Below the pieces are notes generated by a model that made no database searches, was not told the origin of the DNA, and saw only the letters and a program-made list of their open reading frames with translations. The translations under genes were made by a program, and so were the position numbers. A DNA stretch of 35,714 nt from Brevibacterium rongguiense. Lineage in GTDB: Bacteria; Actinomycetota; Actinomycetes; Actinomycetales; Brevibacteriaceae. The stretch spans positions 1-35,714 of the forward strand of contig NZ_WWEQ01000031.1 in assembly GCF_009857845.1 (NCBI RefSeq), in the 5' to 3' direction. Shown here piece after piece: positions 24,024 to 35,714 of the stretch. Every line of letters starts with the position of its first letter. Within the stretch, counting starts at the first letter, position 1.

Positions 24024-24143
24024 GGATTACTTCCTTCACATTGCACAGGACGGTGGGCCTGCTTGTGCTTCTGCTGAGTGGGGGGCTGGGGCCTGAGTCG
24101 TCCCGGTCGCCGTGTCGGCTGCGATGGCCGCCGACAGCCCAAC

Positions 24144-24172
24144 GGTATAGGAGGGTTACGCGATTGTCACAA
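24144..24172 (-). promoter_or_regulatory. promoter and MtrA-like box of NlpC/P60 paralogue 2
   Basis: Minus strand TTGTGA (24167-24172), 17 bases, then TATACC (24144-24149) is a good promoter. GTGAC-AATCGC-GTAAC (24155-24170) lies across the -35 and spacer. Confidence 0.6.
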
Positions 24173-24253
24173 TCCGATCACGAGAATCTTCCTGTGAAAA
24201 CCGACACAGCGGCGTCTTCGCTGGTGAGAGACTTTGACGGCAGCGGCGGATTC

Positions 24254-24269
24254 GTTACCCACAGATTAC
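24254..24269 (-). promoter_or_regulatory. distal MtrA-like box
   Basis: Minus strand GTAAT-CTGTGG-GTAAC, again a direct repeat with N6 spacing, about 85 bases upstream of the proximal box. Confidence 0.5.
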
Positions 24270-24300
24270 GAACCGGGCCGGACAGGCTGTGGACAGCGCA

Positions 24301-24345
24301 GAAGCCGCCCGCCTCCCCCGGCGAGCGGGGGCTGCGGGCGGCTTC
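24301..24345 (-). terminator. hairpin after the IdeR/DtxR gene
   Basis: GAAGCCGCCCGC (24301-24312) pairs with GCGGGCGGCTTC (24334-24345), with an inner CCCCC/GGGGG stem, 28 bases past the stop at 24373. Confidence 0.8.
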
Positions 24346-24372
24346 CGGCGTGACTGGCGCGCGGTACGCAGC

Positions 24373-28685
<4,313 letters not shown>

Positions 28686-28742
28686 GCGGCCGCGGCGGCC
28701 GGGCCGCAGCCGGTCGCCGGGCACAGGCGCGGCGCCGCCGGC

Positions 28743-29735
28743 TCACAGCGCCGGATCGGCCGGCGGCGGCGATCCCGCAGGACCGCCGCGGGCGGCGTCT
28801 CCCCCGGCACCGGTCCCCTCGGCCGCACCCTGGCCGGCCGCACCGCCCTCATTGGCCGCACTGCCCCCGTCGGCCTCGCCGGCTCCGCCCGCGGACACCC
28901 ACACGACGAGCGCACCGGAGACCGCCACGAGCAGCACGCCTGCCAGCGCGGCCGGCGAGAGCCGCTCCCCCAGCAGGGCGAACCCGACGAGCGCGCCCAT
29001 CGCCGGGTCGACCGCGAAGAGCGTGCCGATGACCCGGGCGGAGCTCAAGCGCCCGGCCAGGGTGTCGAGGCTGCAGGGGATCGCGACGCCCACCACCGCG
29101 CACACGGCGAGCAGGCCCAGATCGGCCGGCTTCACCTCGCCGACGTGGGGCGCGGCGAGCGGCAGCGTGAGCGCGGCCGCGATCCCCACCGACAGCGCCA
29201 GGCCGTCCAGTTCGGACCCGGCCTTGCCCACGCGCGCGGCCAGCAGCGTGTAGCCCCCGAACGCGGCCGCGGCGCACAGGGCCGCCGCATAGCCCGCGGC
29301 ATCGAAGTAGCCCAGGGGGCCGGCGGAGATGAGCGCCACCCCCGCCAGTGCGAGCAGCGCCACCCCGGCCTCGCGCAGCCGGCGGGTGGCGGCCAGCGCG
29401 ACGGCGCACGGGCCCAGGAACTCGAGGGTGACGGCGATGCCGAGGGGAATGCGGTCGATGGCGGCGTAGAGGCTGAGGTTCATGACGGCCATGGCCGCCC
29501 CGTAGAGGCCGATGCCCAGCCACTCGCCTGGGCCGCGCCCCCGCAGACGGGGGCGGATCACCGCGAGCAGCACCACCGCGGCGATGGCCATGCGCATGCC
29601 GCTGACCGCGAACGAGCCGTAGGCGGAGAACAGCCGCGAGGACAGCGCCGCGGAGACCTGGACCCCGGCGGAGCCGCCCACCACGAGCGCGGCGGCGCCC
29701 AGCACCGCGCGCGGGCTCAGCGCCGCCTGCGCCAT
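28743..29735 (-). CDS. EamA/RhtA-type DMT transporter
   Basis: A 330-residue membrane protein with ten helices in two EamA repeats. Repeat 1 includes FAVSGMRMAIAAVVLLAVIR and LEFLGPCAVALAA; repeat 2 includes ALSVGIAAALTLPL and LFAVDPAMGALVGFALLGER. The ALEFLGP/DPA style motifs match RhtA, a threonine and homoserine exporter, so amino-acid or metabolite efflux is likely. The last 50 residues are Gly/Ala/Asp-rich and disordered. It converges with serC. ATG 29735 is used; the cargo is not evident. Confidence 0.9.
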   Translation of the reverse strand: MAQAALSPRAVLGAAALVVGGSAGVQVSAALSSRLFSAYGSFAVSGMRMAIAAVVLLAVIRPRLRGRGPGEWLGIGLYGAAMAVMNLSLYAAIDRIPLGIAVTLEFLGPCAVALAATRRLREAGVALLALAGVALISAGPLGYFDAAGYAAALCAAAAFGGYTLLAARVGKAGSELDGLALSVGIAAALTLPLAAPHVGEVKPADLGLLAVCAVVGVAIPCSLDTLAGRLSSARVIGTLFAVDPAMGALVGFALLGERLSPAALAGVLLVAVSGALVVWVSAGGAGEADGGSAANEGGAAGQGAAEGTGAGGDAARGGPAGSPPPADPAL

Positions 29736-29860
29736 GTCCGCTCCGCAGCCCTGGATCGTTCGCCCGTCTGTCCCACGGCCATCAGGCTACGCGCATCGGC
29801 TCCCCGCCGCCCAGCCGGCCGCGCGGGTCGCACCGGGCCCGCCGCGGTCCGTGGACTGCC

Positions 29861-30355
29861 TCAGGCGAAGTGCGCCCAGACCCCGATCCCGAACGCGCCG
29901 GCGGCGAGCGCCGCGCAGCCGAACTCCACGGCGATGCCCAGGCCCGCCGCGCGGATCGTCGCCCAGCTCGTCTCCCAGGCCCGGCGGGGGTCGCCCAGCC
30001 GTGCCCACTCGGCCAGGTAGAGCCCCGCCACGAAGCCCAGCAGCAGGCCCACAACGGGGAGGACGAAGAAGCCGACGACCCCCACCGCCAGCCCCGCGAG
30101 GAGGCTGAGGCTGGGCACGCCGCGCGCCTTGAGGCGCCGGCCGGTGATGACCCAGGAGGCGCCCATGCCGATGCAGGTGAAGACGGCCACGGCCGCGAAC
30201 GCGGCCCACGCCTCGGGCCCGCCGACGATGATGGCCCACACGAGCACGGACACGAGGATGAGCGCGGAGCCGGGCAGCACCGGCACGACGATGCCGGCAC
30301 AGCCCACGACGATGAGGAGCGCGACGACGAGCGAGGCGATTGCGGCGGCGCTCAT
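29861..30355 (-). CDS. DUF456 membrane protein
   Basis: A 164-residue protein with four predicted helices: IASLVVALLIVVGCAGIVVP with VLPGSALILVSVLVWAIIVG, then AFAAVAVFTCIGMGASWVIT, then LLAGLAVGVVGFFVLPVVGL with LLGFVAGLYLAEW, and a final FGCAALAAGAFGIGVW. VLPGxxLI and the glycine-zipper-like helices are DUF456 signatures. Function is unknown. Its ATG overlaps the MFS stop as TGATG, so it is translationally coupled and is the last gene of the csp operon. Confidence 0.9.
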   Translation of the reverse strand: MSAAAIASLVVALLIVVGCAGIVVPVLPGSALILVSVLVWAIIVGGPEAWAAFAAVAVFTCIGMGASWVITGRRLKARGVPSLSLLAGLAVGVVGFFVLPVVGLLLGFVAGLYLAEWARLGDPRRAWETSWATIRAAGLGIAVEFGCAALAAGAFGIGVWAHFA

Positions 30356-31620
30356 CAGGGGTGCCCGTCGTAGGTGAGGTGGACGAGGCGGCGGGTGTGC
30401 GTGCGGTGGACGCGCAGGTGCTTCGCCCCGATGAGCCAGCACAGGCCCACGGCGATCCCGATGATGCCCGCCGAGCCGCCCAGCACGAGCGCGGCGCGCG
30501 GGCCCATGCCGTTGGCCACGAGCCCGGCGATGGGCGCGCCCAGCGGGGTGCCGCCCATGACGACGGCGGCGTAGATCGCCATCACCCGGCCGCGCACGAC
30601 GGCGGGGATGGTGGTCTGCACGTAGGCGTTCGCGGCCGTCATCATCGTGATCGAGGAGAAGCCCACCCCGATGAGCGCGATGGCGAACAGCCAGTAGGAG
30701 GGCATCGCCGAGGCCAGCAGGCACGCCGCCCCGAACCCGCCGGAGGCGCCGAAGACGAAGCGCAGGCGCGGGCGGTCGCGGCGCGCGGCCAGCAGCGCGC
30801 CGGACACGGAGCCGATCGCCATGACGGAGTTGAGCAGGCCGAACCCGCTGGCGTCGCGGCCGAACTCCACCCGCGCCATCGTGGCGGTGTAGATGTTGAA
30901 GTTGAAGCCGAACGTCGAGACGATGAAGAGCACGACGAGCACGACGACGAGGTCGGGCCGCGTCCGCAGGTACTTGAAGCCGCCCAGCACCGCCTTGACC
31001 CCGCCGCCGCGCTTGATGGGCGCGGGGTGGAGCCGAGCGCGGTCGAGGGTGAGCAGGACGACGATGGTGGCGGCGAACCCCAGCCCGCTGATGAGGAAGA
31101 CCGGTGCGGGGCCCAGCCAGGCGGTGAGGCCGCCGGCCACGGCCGGCCCGAGCATCCGCGCGCCGTTGAACGACGCGGAGTTCAATGAGACCGCATTGGG
31201 CAGCAGCGACTCCCCCACGAGCTCGGAGACGAAGGCCTGCCGGGTGGGGTTGTCCACCGTTGCGACGACGCCCAGGAACAGCGCGAGCGCGTAGACGTGC
31301 CAGAGCTCGACCGCGCCGGTGATGACGAGGCCGAAGAGCACGAGCCCGCAGGAGCCCATGAGCGCCTGTGTGAGGAGGAGCAGCCTGCGCTTGTCGAAGC
31401 GGTCGGCGATCGCCCCGGCGAACGGGAAGAGGACGAGCTGGGGGCCCAGCTGCAGTGCCATGCCGATGCCGAGTGCGGTCGCATCGTTGTCCGTGAGCAC
31501 GGTGAGGACCAGCCAGTCCTGCGCCGTGCGCTGCATCCACGTGCCCGTGTTGGAGATGAGGGCGCCGGCGAACCAGTGGCGGTAGTCGGGCTCGCGCAGA
31601 GACCTGAACATCGAGCTCAT
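30355..31620 (-). CDS. MFS transporter, EntS-like
   Basis: A 421-residue transporter with 12 helices. It opens with FRSLREPDYRHWFAGALISN, the usual start of the MFS_3/enterobactin-exporter group. The loop 2-3 motif is FAGAIADRFDKRRLLLLTQA. Later segments include DNPTRQAFVSELV and IPAVVRGRVMAIY, which are typical. Substrate is unknown; drugs, siderophores or metabolites are possible. It lies 33 bases after DUF3027 and shares TGATG with DUF456. Confidence 0.93.
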   Translation of the reverse strand: MSSMFRSLREPDYRHWFAGALISNTGTWMQRTAQDWLVLTVLTDNDATALGIGMALQLGPQLVLFPFAGAIADRFDKRRLLLLTQALMGSCGLVLFGLVITGAVELWHVYALALFLGVVATVDNPTRQAFVSELVGESLLPNAVSLNSASFNGARMLGPAVAGGLTAWLGPAPVFLISGLGFAATIVVLLTLDRARLHPAPIKRGGGVKAVLGGFKYLRTRPDLVVVLVVLFIVSTFGFNFNIYTATMARVEFGRDASGFGLLNSVMAIGSVSGALLAARRDRPRLRFVFGASGGFGAACLLASAMPSYWLFAIALIGVGFSSITMMTAANAYVQTTIPAVVRGRVMAIYAAVVMGGTPLGAPIAGLVANGMGPRAALVLGGSAGIIGIAVGLCWLIGAKHLRVHRTHTRRLVHLTYDGHP

Positions 31621-31653
31621 GGGCTCAGACCTCCGCTCCTGTGGTCACGGGGC

Positions 31654-32616
31654 TCAGGCCCCGGCGCCCTCCGCGGGCGAGCCGGCGGCCACCGGGACCA
31701 TCTCGAAGCCCTCCGCGGCATCGTCGACGACGGGCACGGCCGGAGCGGCATCGGGCCGCTCCACGTCCGTCTCCGAGTGGGCCCCGCAGCCGGTGTCGAG
31801 GGAGACGACGCGCCCGTCGAAGGGCGACCACTCGTTGGCGCACACGCCGAACTGCGTGCGCATGGCGCCGGCGATCGGCAGCAGGTAGCCGCAGCTGCCG
31901 CAGGTCTGGACCGCCTGGCGGGCGAACTCGCCGCGCGGGCCCGCCTCGGAGGCCGCCCAGCGGCTGGCCGCGGCGCCGATGCCCTCGCGGGAGAGCACGC
32001 GCTCGCGGCCCAGGCCGAACTCGTAGTTGGCGATCTGATCGACATCGTCGTCCGGCTCCACGGCCACCTGCTGGTAGCCCGGCTGCAGGTTGGGGTCCGC
32101 GTCGAGCTTGGGCAGCGTGTCCTTGGGGCCGACGTCGCCGGGGCGCACGCGCTCGGCCCACGGCAGCCACTCGGGCGAGACCAGCGCCTCGGGGCCGGGC
32201 AGCAGTGCCGTCTCGCACACCGTCGCCTTCTTCGAGCGCGGAGCGCGGGCGAGCACGGCCACCCAGTGCCAGCCCCGGTAGGCGGGGTCTGTGCAGTCGA
32301 ACGAGTGGGTCACGAGGCGCTGGCCCTCGGACACGGCGCCCTGGTAGGCGCCCACGTGCTCGGGCTCGGCCACCTCGAGCAGCGCCGCGCGGGCGACGTC
32401 GACGGCGGCGGCCAGCACGTCGTCCAGCGGCGCGGGACGGCGGGCGGCCGAGGCGCGGCGCGGCTCGGGCGCGGGCTCGACCGCGGCCATTGGCTCGGAG
32501 TCGGCTGCGTTTGCGGGCTCGGCCGGGGCGGCCGCGTGCGGGGCCGGCGCGGCCTCGGCACGCGCCTCGGCGGCGTCGGAGTCCATGCCCTCCCGCCAGG
32601 CTTCGAACAGGCTCAT
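31654..32616 (-). CDS. DUF3027 protein
   Basis: A 320-residue actinobacterial protein. After a disordered Ala/Pro-rich first 60 residues the DUF3027 core runs to about 280: FDCTDPAYRGWHWVAVLARA, ALLPGPEALVSPEWLPWAER and NYEFGLGRERVLS are hallmark segments. TCGSCGYLLPIAGAMRTQFG followed by VCANEWSPFDGR, with a further Cys in DTGCGAH, suggests a zinc site. Function is unknown. It is translationally coupled to the 44-residue ORF (ATGA overlap). Confidence 0.93.
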   Translation of the reverse strand: MSLFEAWREGMDSDAAEARAEAAPAPHAAAPAEPANAADSEPMAAVEPAPEPRRASAARRPAPLDDVLAAAVDVARAALLEVAEPEHVGAYQGAVSEGQRLVTHSFDCTDPAYRGWHWVAVLARAPRSKKATVCETALLPGPEALVSPEWLPWAERVRPGDVGPKDTLPKLDADPNLQPGYQQVAVEPDDDVDQIANYEFGLGRERVLSREGIGAAASRWAASEAGPRGEFARQAVQTCGSCGYLLPIAGAMRTQFGVCANEWSPFDGRVVSLDTGCGAHSETDVERPDAAPAVPVVDDAAEGFEMVPVAAGSPAEGAGA

Positions 32617-32747
32617 CGGCCCTCCAGATCATCGGCGATGTGGCGCAGCACCTCGGCGACCTTGTGGGCGTGCCCGTCGTCCGGGTAGCGGCCCCGCCGC
32701 AGTCCGGCGGAGGTGTCGTCGAGGAGCTTGATGACGTCTTCGATCAT
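32613..32747 (-). CDS. 44-residue small protein between csp and DUF3027
   Basis: MIEDVIKLLDDTSAGLRRGR then YPDDGHAHKVAEVLRHIADD and LEGR. It is an acidic-basic, helical mini-protein. Both ends overlap neighbours by four bases in ATGA form: its ATG overlaps the csp stop and its stop overlaps the DUF3027 ATG. Such tight packing argues for a real gene. The protein is unrecognised and too short to be found by length-based gene callers. Confidence 0.7.
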   Translation of the reverse strand: MIEDVIKLLDDTSAGLRRGRYPDDGHAHKVAEVLRHIADDLEGR

Positions 32748-32983
32748 AGCCGCGGTCTTTCCGGGTCCCGGCGCACGCGCTTGGGCGCCTCGATGACGCG
32801 GGCCTTGAGCACCTGCTTGCCCTTGCGACCGTCGACGACGTCGAAGTCGAGGCGGGTGCCGGGCGCGACCTCCGTGCCCGCGGGCAGGGATGTCGAGTGC
32901 AGGAAGACCTGCTCACCCGAATCGGCGGTGACGAACCCGAAGCCCTTCTCCGCGTCGAACCACTTCACGCGTCCGGTTGGCAT
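32744..32983 (-). CDS. cold-shock domain protein
   Basis: A 79-residue CSD protein: MPTGRVKWFDAEKGFGFVTA with the RNP1 motif KGFGFV and RNP2-like VFLHST, so single-stranded nucleic acid binding is expected. It is longer than the 67-residue CspA type, with a basic C-terminus (KRVRRDPERPRL). GAGAGGAGACGCC precedes the ATG. It is the first gene of a five-gene minus-strand operon, with a long structured leader. Confidence 0.94.
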   Translation of the reverse strand: MPTGRVKWFDAEKGFGFVTADSGEQVFLHSTSLPAGTEVAPGTRLDFDVVDGRKGKQVLKARVIEAPKRVRRDPERPRL

Positions 32984-33002
32984 GGCGTCTCCTCTCGTGC
33001 GT

Positions 33003-33055
33003 GCGCGCCGCCGCGGCGCGCGGTGTCTGTCTTGTGTCTGGTATCTGGTGTCTGG
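33003..33055 (-). promoter_or_regulatory. csp leader: hairpin and four heptad repeats
   Basis: On the plus strand four 7-bp units (TGTCTTG, TGTCTGG, TATCTGG, TGTCTGG) run 33028-33055; in the mRNA they read CCAGACA variants. Next to them is an 8-bp GC hairpin (33003-33010 with 33014-33021), just before the ribosome binding site. Confidence 0.55.
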
Positions 33056-33315
33056 CGGCTGCTGCTGGTCTGCGAGCGGGGCCGGTCTGAGCCCGGTCGC
33101 GGCCGCACCGCGTGCGCCTGTGCGCTGCCCCGGCGCGGCTGTACTGCTGCACGCGATCCGTGCGGACCAACGGTGCGCTGCCCGCGGGCCACCGGGCGTC
33201 GGCGATCCTGCGGCCCGGCCTCGCGGGGGGGGGGTGCCCGGCGCCCGATCGCGGGGCGCGACGGCGGTCTCGAGGCCCGGGGGCGCTGCGGGCCGGCGGG
33301 GAGCGGAAGCCGCGC
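33056..33315. other. intergenic stretch upstream of csp
   Basis: This is the main part of the gap from 32984 to 33349. I see no gene; it is GC-rich with G-runs near 33227. The csp promoter must be in it, but no clear -10 is visible. Confidence 0.5.
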
Positions 33316-33361
33316 CCCTGGGCTCAGCGCCCGGGCGCGATCCCTGGGCTCAGCGCCCGGG
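33316..33361. repeat. 20-bp direct repeat at the 3' end of the two-helix gene
   Basis: CCCTGGGCTCAGCGCCCGGG occurs at 33316-33335 and 33342-33361, a 26-bp period. The second copy contains the stop codon of the gene at 33350-33592, so the first copy is a duplication of the gene's end. Confidence 0.85.
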
Positions 33362-33592
33362 TTGGGCGGTCGGTCGGCGCCTGCGCCCGATGAGCCGGAC
33401 GAACGCAACGACCATGACGATGAATGCGATGGGCGGCGCGATCATTCCCACCCAGGTCAGCGCAACCGAGGGGACCCCGCCCGCCACGCCCACGATGACG
33501 ACGGCGGCGAGCGCCAGCGCGCCGATGCTCATGAGCGCGACGGCGGTGCCGATCAGCCACGCGTCGGCTCGCCTCTCCCGCTGCTGTGCCAC
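33350..33592 (-). CDS. small two-helix membrane protein
   Basis: From GTG 33592 an 80-residue protein: a basic start (QQRERRADAWLIG), two helices (GTAVALMSIGALALAAVVIV and ALTWVGMIAPPIAFIVMVVA) and an Arg-rich end RLIGRRRRPTAQPGR. AAGAAGGACGAGAAC precedes the start. It resembles small conserved membrane proteins seen beside the helicase-associated gene in Actinobacteria; I cannot name the family. It is divergent from the gene at 33699. Confidence 0.75.
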   Translation of the reverse strand: MAQQRERRADAWLIGTAVALMSIGALALAAVVIVGVAGGVPSVALTWVGMIAPPIAFIVMVVAFVRLIGRRRRPTAQPGR

Positions 33593-33685
33593 GTTCTCGT
33601 CCTTCTTGCTCGGAAAGTGCCGGGCCGGCCAGGGCGGCCGACGCCTCCCAGTGTACGCGCCGCCGCCCGCCGGGCGGGTGCCGAC

Positions 33686-33691
33686 TAGACT
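33686..33691 (+). promoter_or_regulatory. -10 of the leaderless helicase-associated gene
   Basis: TAGACT ends seven bases before the ATG at 33699, as at serC, with no ribosome binding site between. Confidence 0.5.
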
Positions 33692-33698
33692 CGGCCAG

Positions 33699-35714
33699 AT
33701 GCCCCCGCTCCAGTCCTTCGCCGCGTGGCTCGCCGCAGCCGAGTCCCAGCGGTTCGCGGCCTTCGCCGCCCGCCGGCGCGACCTCATGCGCACGGACGCC
33801 GCGGACCTCACCCGCGTCGCGGGCCTGGCCGGCACCCGCGCCTCCGTGGCCACCGCGCTCGAGTCCCTGTCCACCGCTGCGCTGCAGGCCATGCAGCGCG
33901 CCGCCAGCGCCGCCCGGCTGGGGCCCACGGTCTCCGCGGCCGAGGCGCTGGCCGCACCGGGTGCCGAGGGCGCCACGGCCGGCGAGGGCGCCGCAGGTGC
34001 CGAAGGTGCCGCAGATGCAGAGGACGACGACCCCGCCGTCGTGCTCGCCGAGCTCCTCGACACCGGCCTCGTCTGGCCCGCGGACCCCGCCGACAGCGCC
34101 GCGCCGCTGCGCGCCGCCGAGCTGCGCATCCAGGCCGAGGCCATCGGCCTGCTGCCCACCACCGCGGCCGAGCGCGCCGATCCGCCCGCGTGGACCTCGG
34201 CCCGCCGGCCAGCCCGCCCCCGGCCGCAAACCGTGCCGCCCGCGATCGCCGCCAACGCGCAGGCGGCGGCGGTCTCCGACACCGTCTCCGGGCTGCTCGC
34301 CGCGGTGCGCACCGTCGCCGAGGCGGAGGCCTCCCAGCTGGCCACCGGCGGCATCGGCAAGCGCGACGTCCAGCGGATCGGGACGCGCCTGAGCGCCGAT
34401 CCCGCGCACACGGTGCTCCTCCTGGAGATCGCGGGCGCCATGGGCCTGCTCGGCGTGGGCGGATCGGACCTCGACCCCCAGTGGCTGCCCACCGCCGAAT
34501 ACGACCGCGCCCTGGGCGCGGGGCGCGCCGAGGTGTGGGCCGGCGCGGTGCGCGCCTGGCTGCGGCTGAGCGTCGGCATCGACCACGTGCTGGCCGGGCG
34601 CACGCCCAGGGGCGACCGGATCCACGCGCTTGCCGCGGCGGCCGGTTCCCACCGCGGCTCGCCCTACCCCGGCAGCCGCGGGCGCGCGCCGCTGCCCTTC
34701 GCCCGCTTCCGGGTCCTCACCGGCCTCGCCGAGCTCGCCGGGGAGGGCGAGGCGATCGACGATGCGGCACTCGCCGCCCAGCTGCGGTGGGACCACCCGC
34801 TAGCCCCCGCGCTCGAGGATGCGACGGTGGGCCGCCTGCTCGCGGAGGCCGAGGCGCTGGGCCTGACGTGCACGCCGCTCGCCGCGCCGCGCGCCCACGC
34901 CCTCACCCCGCTGGGGGCCGAGCTCGCCGCCGGGTTGCGCGCCGCCATGCCGGCGGAACTCGCGCCCCTGGGCTTCGCCGCGGAGCTGGTGGAGGTGGCG
35001 CCGGGCGTCACCGCCGCAGCGCAGGCGCTCCTGCCCGAGCTCGTCGAGGACGTCATCGTCCAGTCCGATCTCACGGCCGTGGCCACCGGGCCCGTGGACC
35101 CGCGCACAGCGGCGGTGCTCGAGGCGCTGGCCGAGGTCGAGACCCGCGGCCAGGGCACCGTCTACCGGTTCACGGAGTCCTCCCTCACCCGCGCGTTCGA
35201 GTCGGGGCTGAGCGCCCAGGAGGTGCGCGAGCGGATCGCCGGAGTGTCCCGGACCGGGCTGCCGCAGCCGCTCGAGTACCTCCTCGCGGAGACCGCCGCG
35301 CGCATGCGGCGCGTGCGGATCGCCGCGGCGCGCTCGGTGGTCGTCGTCGACGACCCCGCCGATCTCGCGGCGCTGCTGGCCGAACCGGTCATGATCGCGG
35401 CCGGCCTCCAACAGCTCGCCCCCACCGTCGCGCTCGCGGGCGTCGGCTCCGACCGCCTCGACCAGCTCCTCGCTGCCGCGGGCATCCGCACGCTGCACAC
35501 GGCGGGAGCCGGCGGCGCTCCCCCGCGCGGGCGCCCTCCCGCCCCCGCCGCCCCGCTGGCCCAGCGCAGCACGCGCGTACCCGATGCGCAGCTCGAGGCG
35601 TTCGCCCAGCGCCTGCGGGCGACGGGCGGCGGGCGCAGCGCCTCCGGCCCCGCGCCGGCGGGCGGGCAGAGCCCGGCCGACATCGCCCACGCGCTGCGCG
35701 AGGCCGCAGCGGCC
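33699..35714 (+). CDS. helicase-associated domain protein (3' end beyond window)
   Basis: 672 residues are visible without a stop. It starts MPPLQSFAAWLAAAESQRFA. Around residue 440-560 lies the XPB/Helicase_C_3-type block: LVEDVIVQSDLTAVATGPVD, then TVYRFTESSLTRAFESGLSA, then RTGLPQPLEYLLAETAARM. In Actinobacteria this protein stands next to an XPB-type helicase gene, expected just right of the window, and probably assists it in DNA repair. It lacks Walker motifs in the visible part. Gly/Ala/Pro-rich inserts occur near 90-115 and at the visible C-terminal end. Leaderless start with TAGACT seven bases ahead. Confidence 0.9.
   Translation, partial: MPPLQSFAAWLAAAESQRFAAFAARRRDLMRTDAADLTRVAGLAGTRASVATALESLSTAALQAMQRAASAARLGPTVSAAEALAAPGAEGATAGEGAAGAEGAADAEDDDPAVVLAELLDTGLVWPADPADSAAPLRAAELRIQAEAIGLLPTTAAERADPPAWTSARRPARPRPQTVPPAIAANAQAAAVSDTVSGLLAAVRTVAEAEASQLATGGIGKRDVQRIGTRLSADPAHTVLLLEIAGAMGLLGVGGSDLDPQWLPTAEYDRALGAGRAEVWAGAVRAWLRLSVGIDHVLAGRTPRGDRIHALAAAAGSHRGSPYPGSRGRAPLPFARFRVLTGLAELAGEGEAIDDAALAAQLRWDHPLAPALEDATVGRLLAEAEALGLTCTPLAAPRAHALTPLGAELAAGLRAAMPAELAPLGFAAELVEVAPGVTAAAQALLPELVEDVIVQSDLTAVATGPVDPRTAAVLEALAEVETRGQGTVYRFTESSLTRAFESGLSAQEVRERIAGVSRTGLPQPLEYLLAETAARMRRVRIAAARSVVVVDDPADLAALLAEPVMIAAGLQQLAPTVALAGVGSDRLDQLLAAAGIRTLHTAGAGGAPPRGRPPAPAAPLAQRSTRVPDAQLEAFAQRLRATGGGRSASGPAPAGGQSPADIAHALREAAAA

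Noticed and set aside
33227..33235. G-run as a functional element
   Set aside because: A single homopolymer G-run is expected in such DNA and may be a sequencing weak point.

Overview
The window is a chromosomal stretch of a very GC-rich actinobacterium, roughly 72-75 % G+C by eye. GTG starts are frequent, hairpin terminators lack U-tracts, and several genes start a few bases after a TANNNT -10 element, as in leaderless mRNAs. Four sets of neighbours are typical of Actinobacteria, and the last two together suggest the order Micrococcales: galU / glp slot / rimJ / SepX-GlpR-like; 5-FCL / fmdB / SAF / mscL; two NlpC/P60 proteins beside an IdeR/DtxR regulator; and csp / DUF3027 / MFS opposite a helicase-associated gene. 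I cannot name the genus. No plasmid, phage, IS or CRISPR signal was found.

Layout. 1-3123 (minus): a UDP-glucose pyrophosphorylase operon with a GNAT acetyltransferase, a degenerate MogA-like protein where relatives carry the divisome protein Glp, and a SepX/GlpR-like membrane protein cut by the window edge. 3146-5927 (plus): 5-formyl-THF cyclo-ligase, FmdB zinc ribbon, SAF-domain protein and MscL. 6143-11764 (minus): a 1775-residue helicase-like protein with an altered Walker A, followed by a 95-residue protein. 12010-12085: tRNA-Arg(CCU). 12338-19555 (minus): a Tat-exported glycerophosphodiesterase of lower GC, an amidase/amidohydrolase pair, a frameshifted LtrA gene and a lipoprotein polysaccharide deacetylase. 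19784-21386 (minus): a tandem universal stress protein and an HNH endonuclease. 21882-24023 (minus): two paralogous NlpC/P60 cell-wall hydrolases. 24373-27440 (minus): IdeR/DtxR regulator, aldehyde dehydrogenase and PdxH. 27549-28685 (plus): SerC. 28743-32983 (minus): an EamA transporter, then the csp - 44-residue ORF - DUF3027 - MFS - DUF456 operon. 33350-33592 (minus): a two-helix membrane protein. 33699-end (plus): a helicase-associated protein, incomplete.

Themes. Cell envelope and division dominate: GalU, SepX/GlpR-like, MscL, polysaccharide deacetylase and two NlpC/P60 enzymes. Both NlpC/P60 genes carry GTAAC-N6-GTRAC direct repeats resembling MtrA boxes. PdxH makes the PLP cofactor used by the divergent SerC. 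The most unusual items are the stand-alone degenerate MogA-like protein in the Glp slot, the helicase-like protein lacking the Walker lysine, the LtrA frameshift at a TGATG junction, the 22-bp galU/5-FCL divergent promoter region and the heptad-repeat leader of the cold-shock gene.
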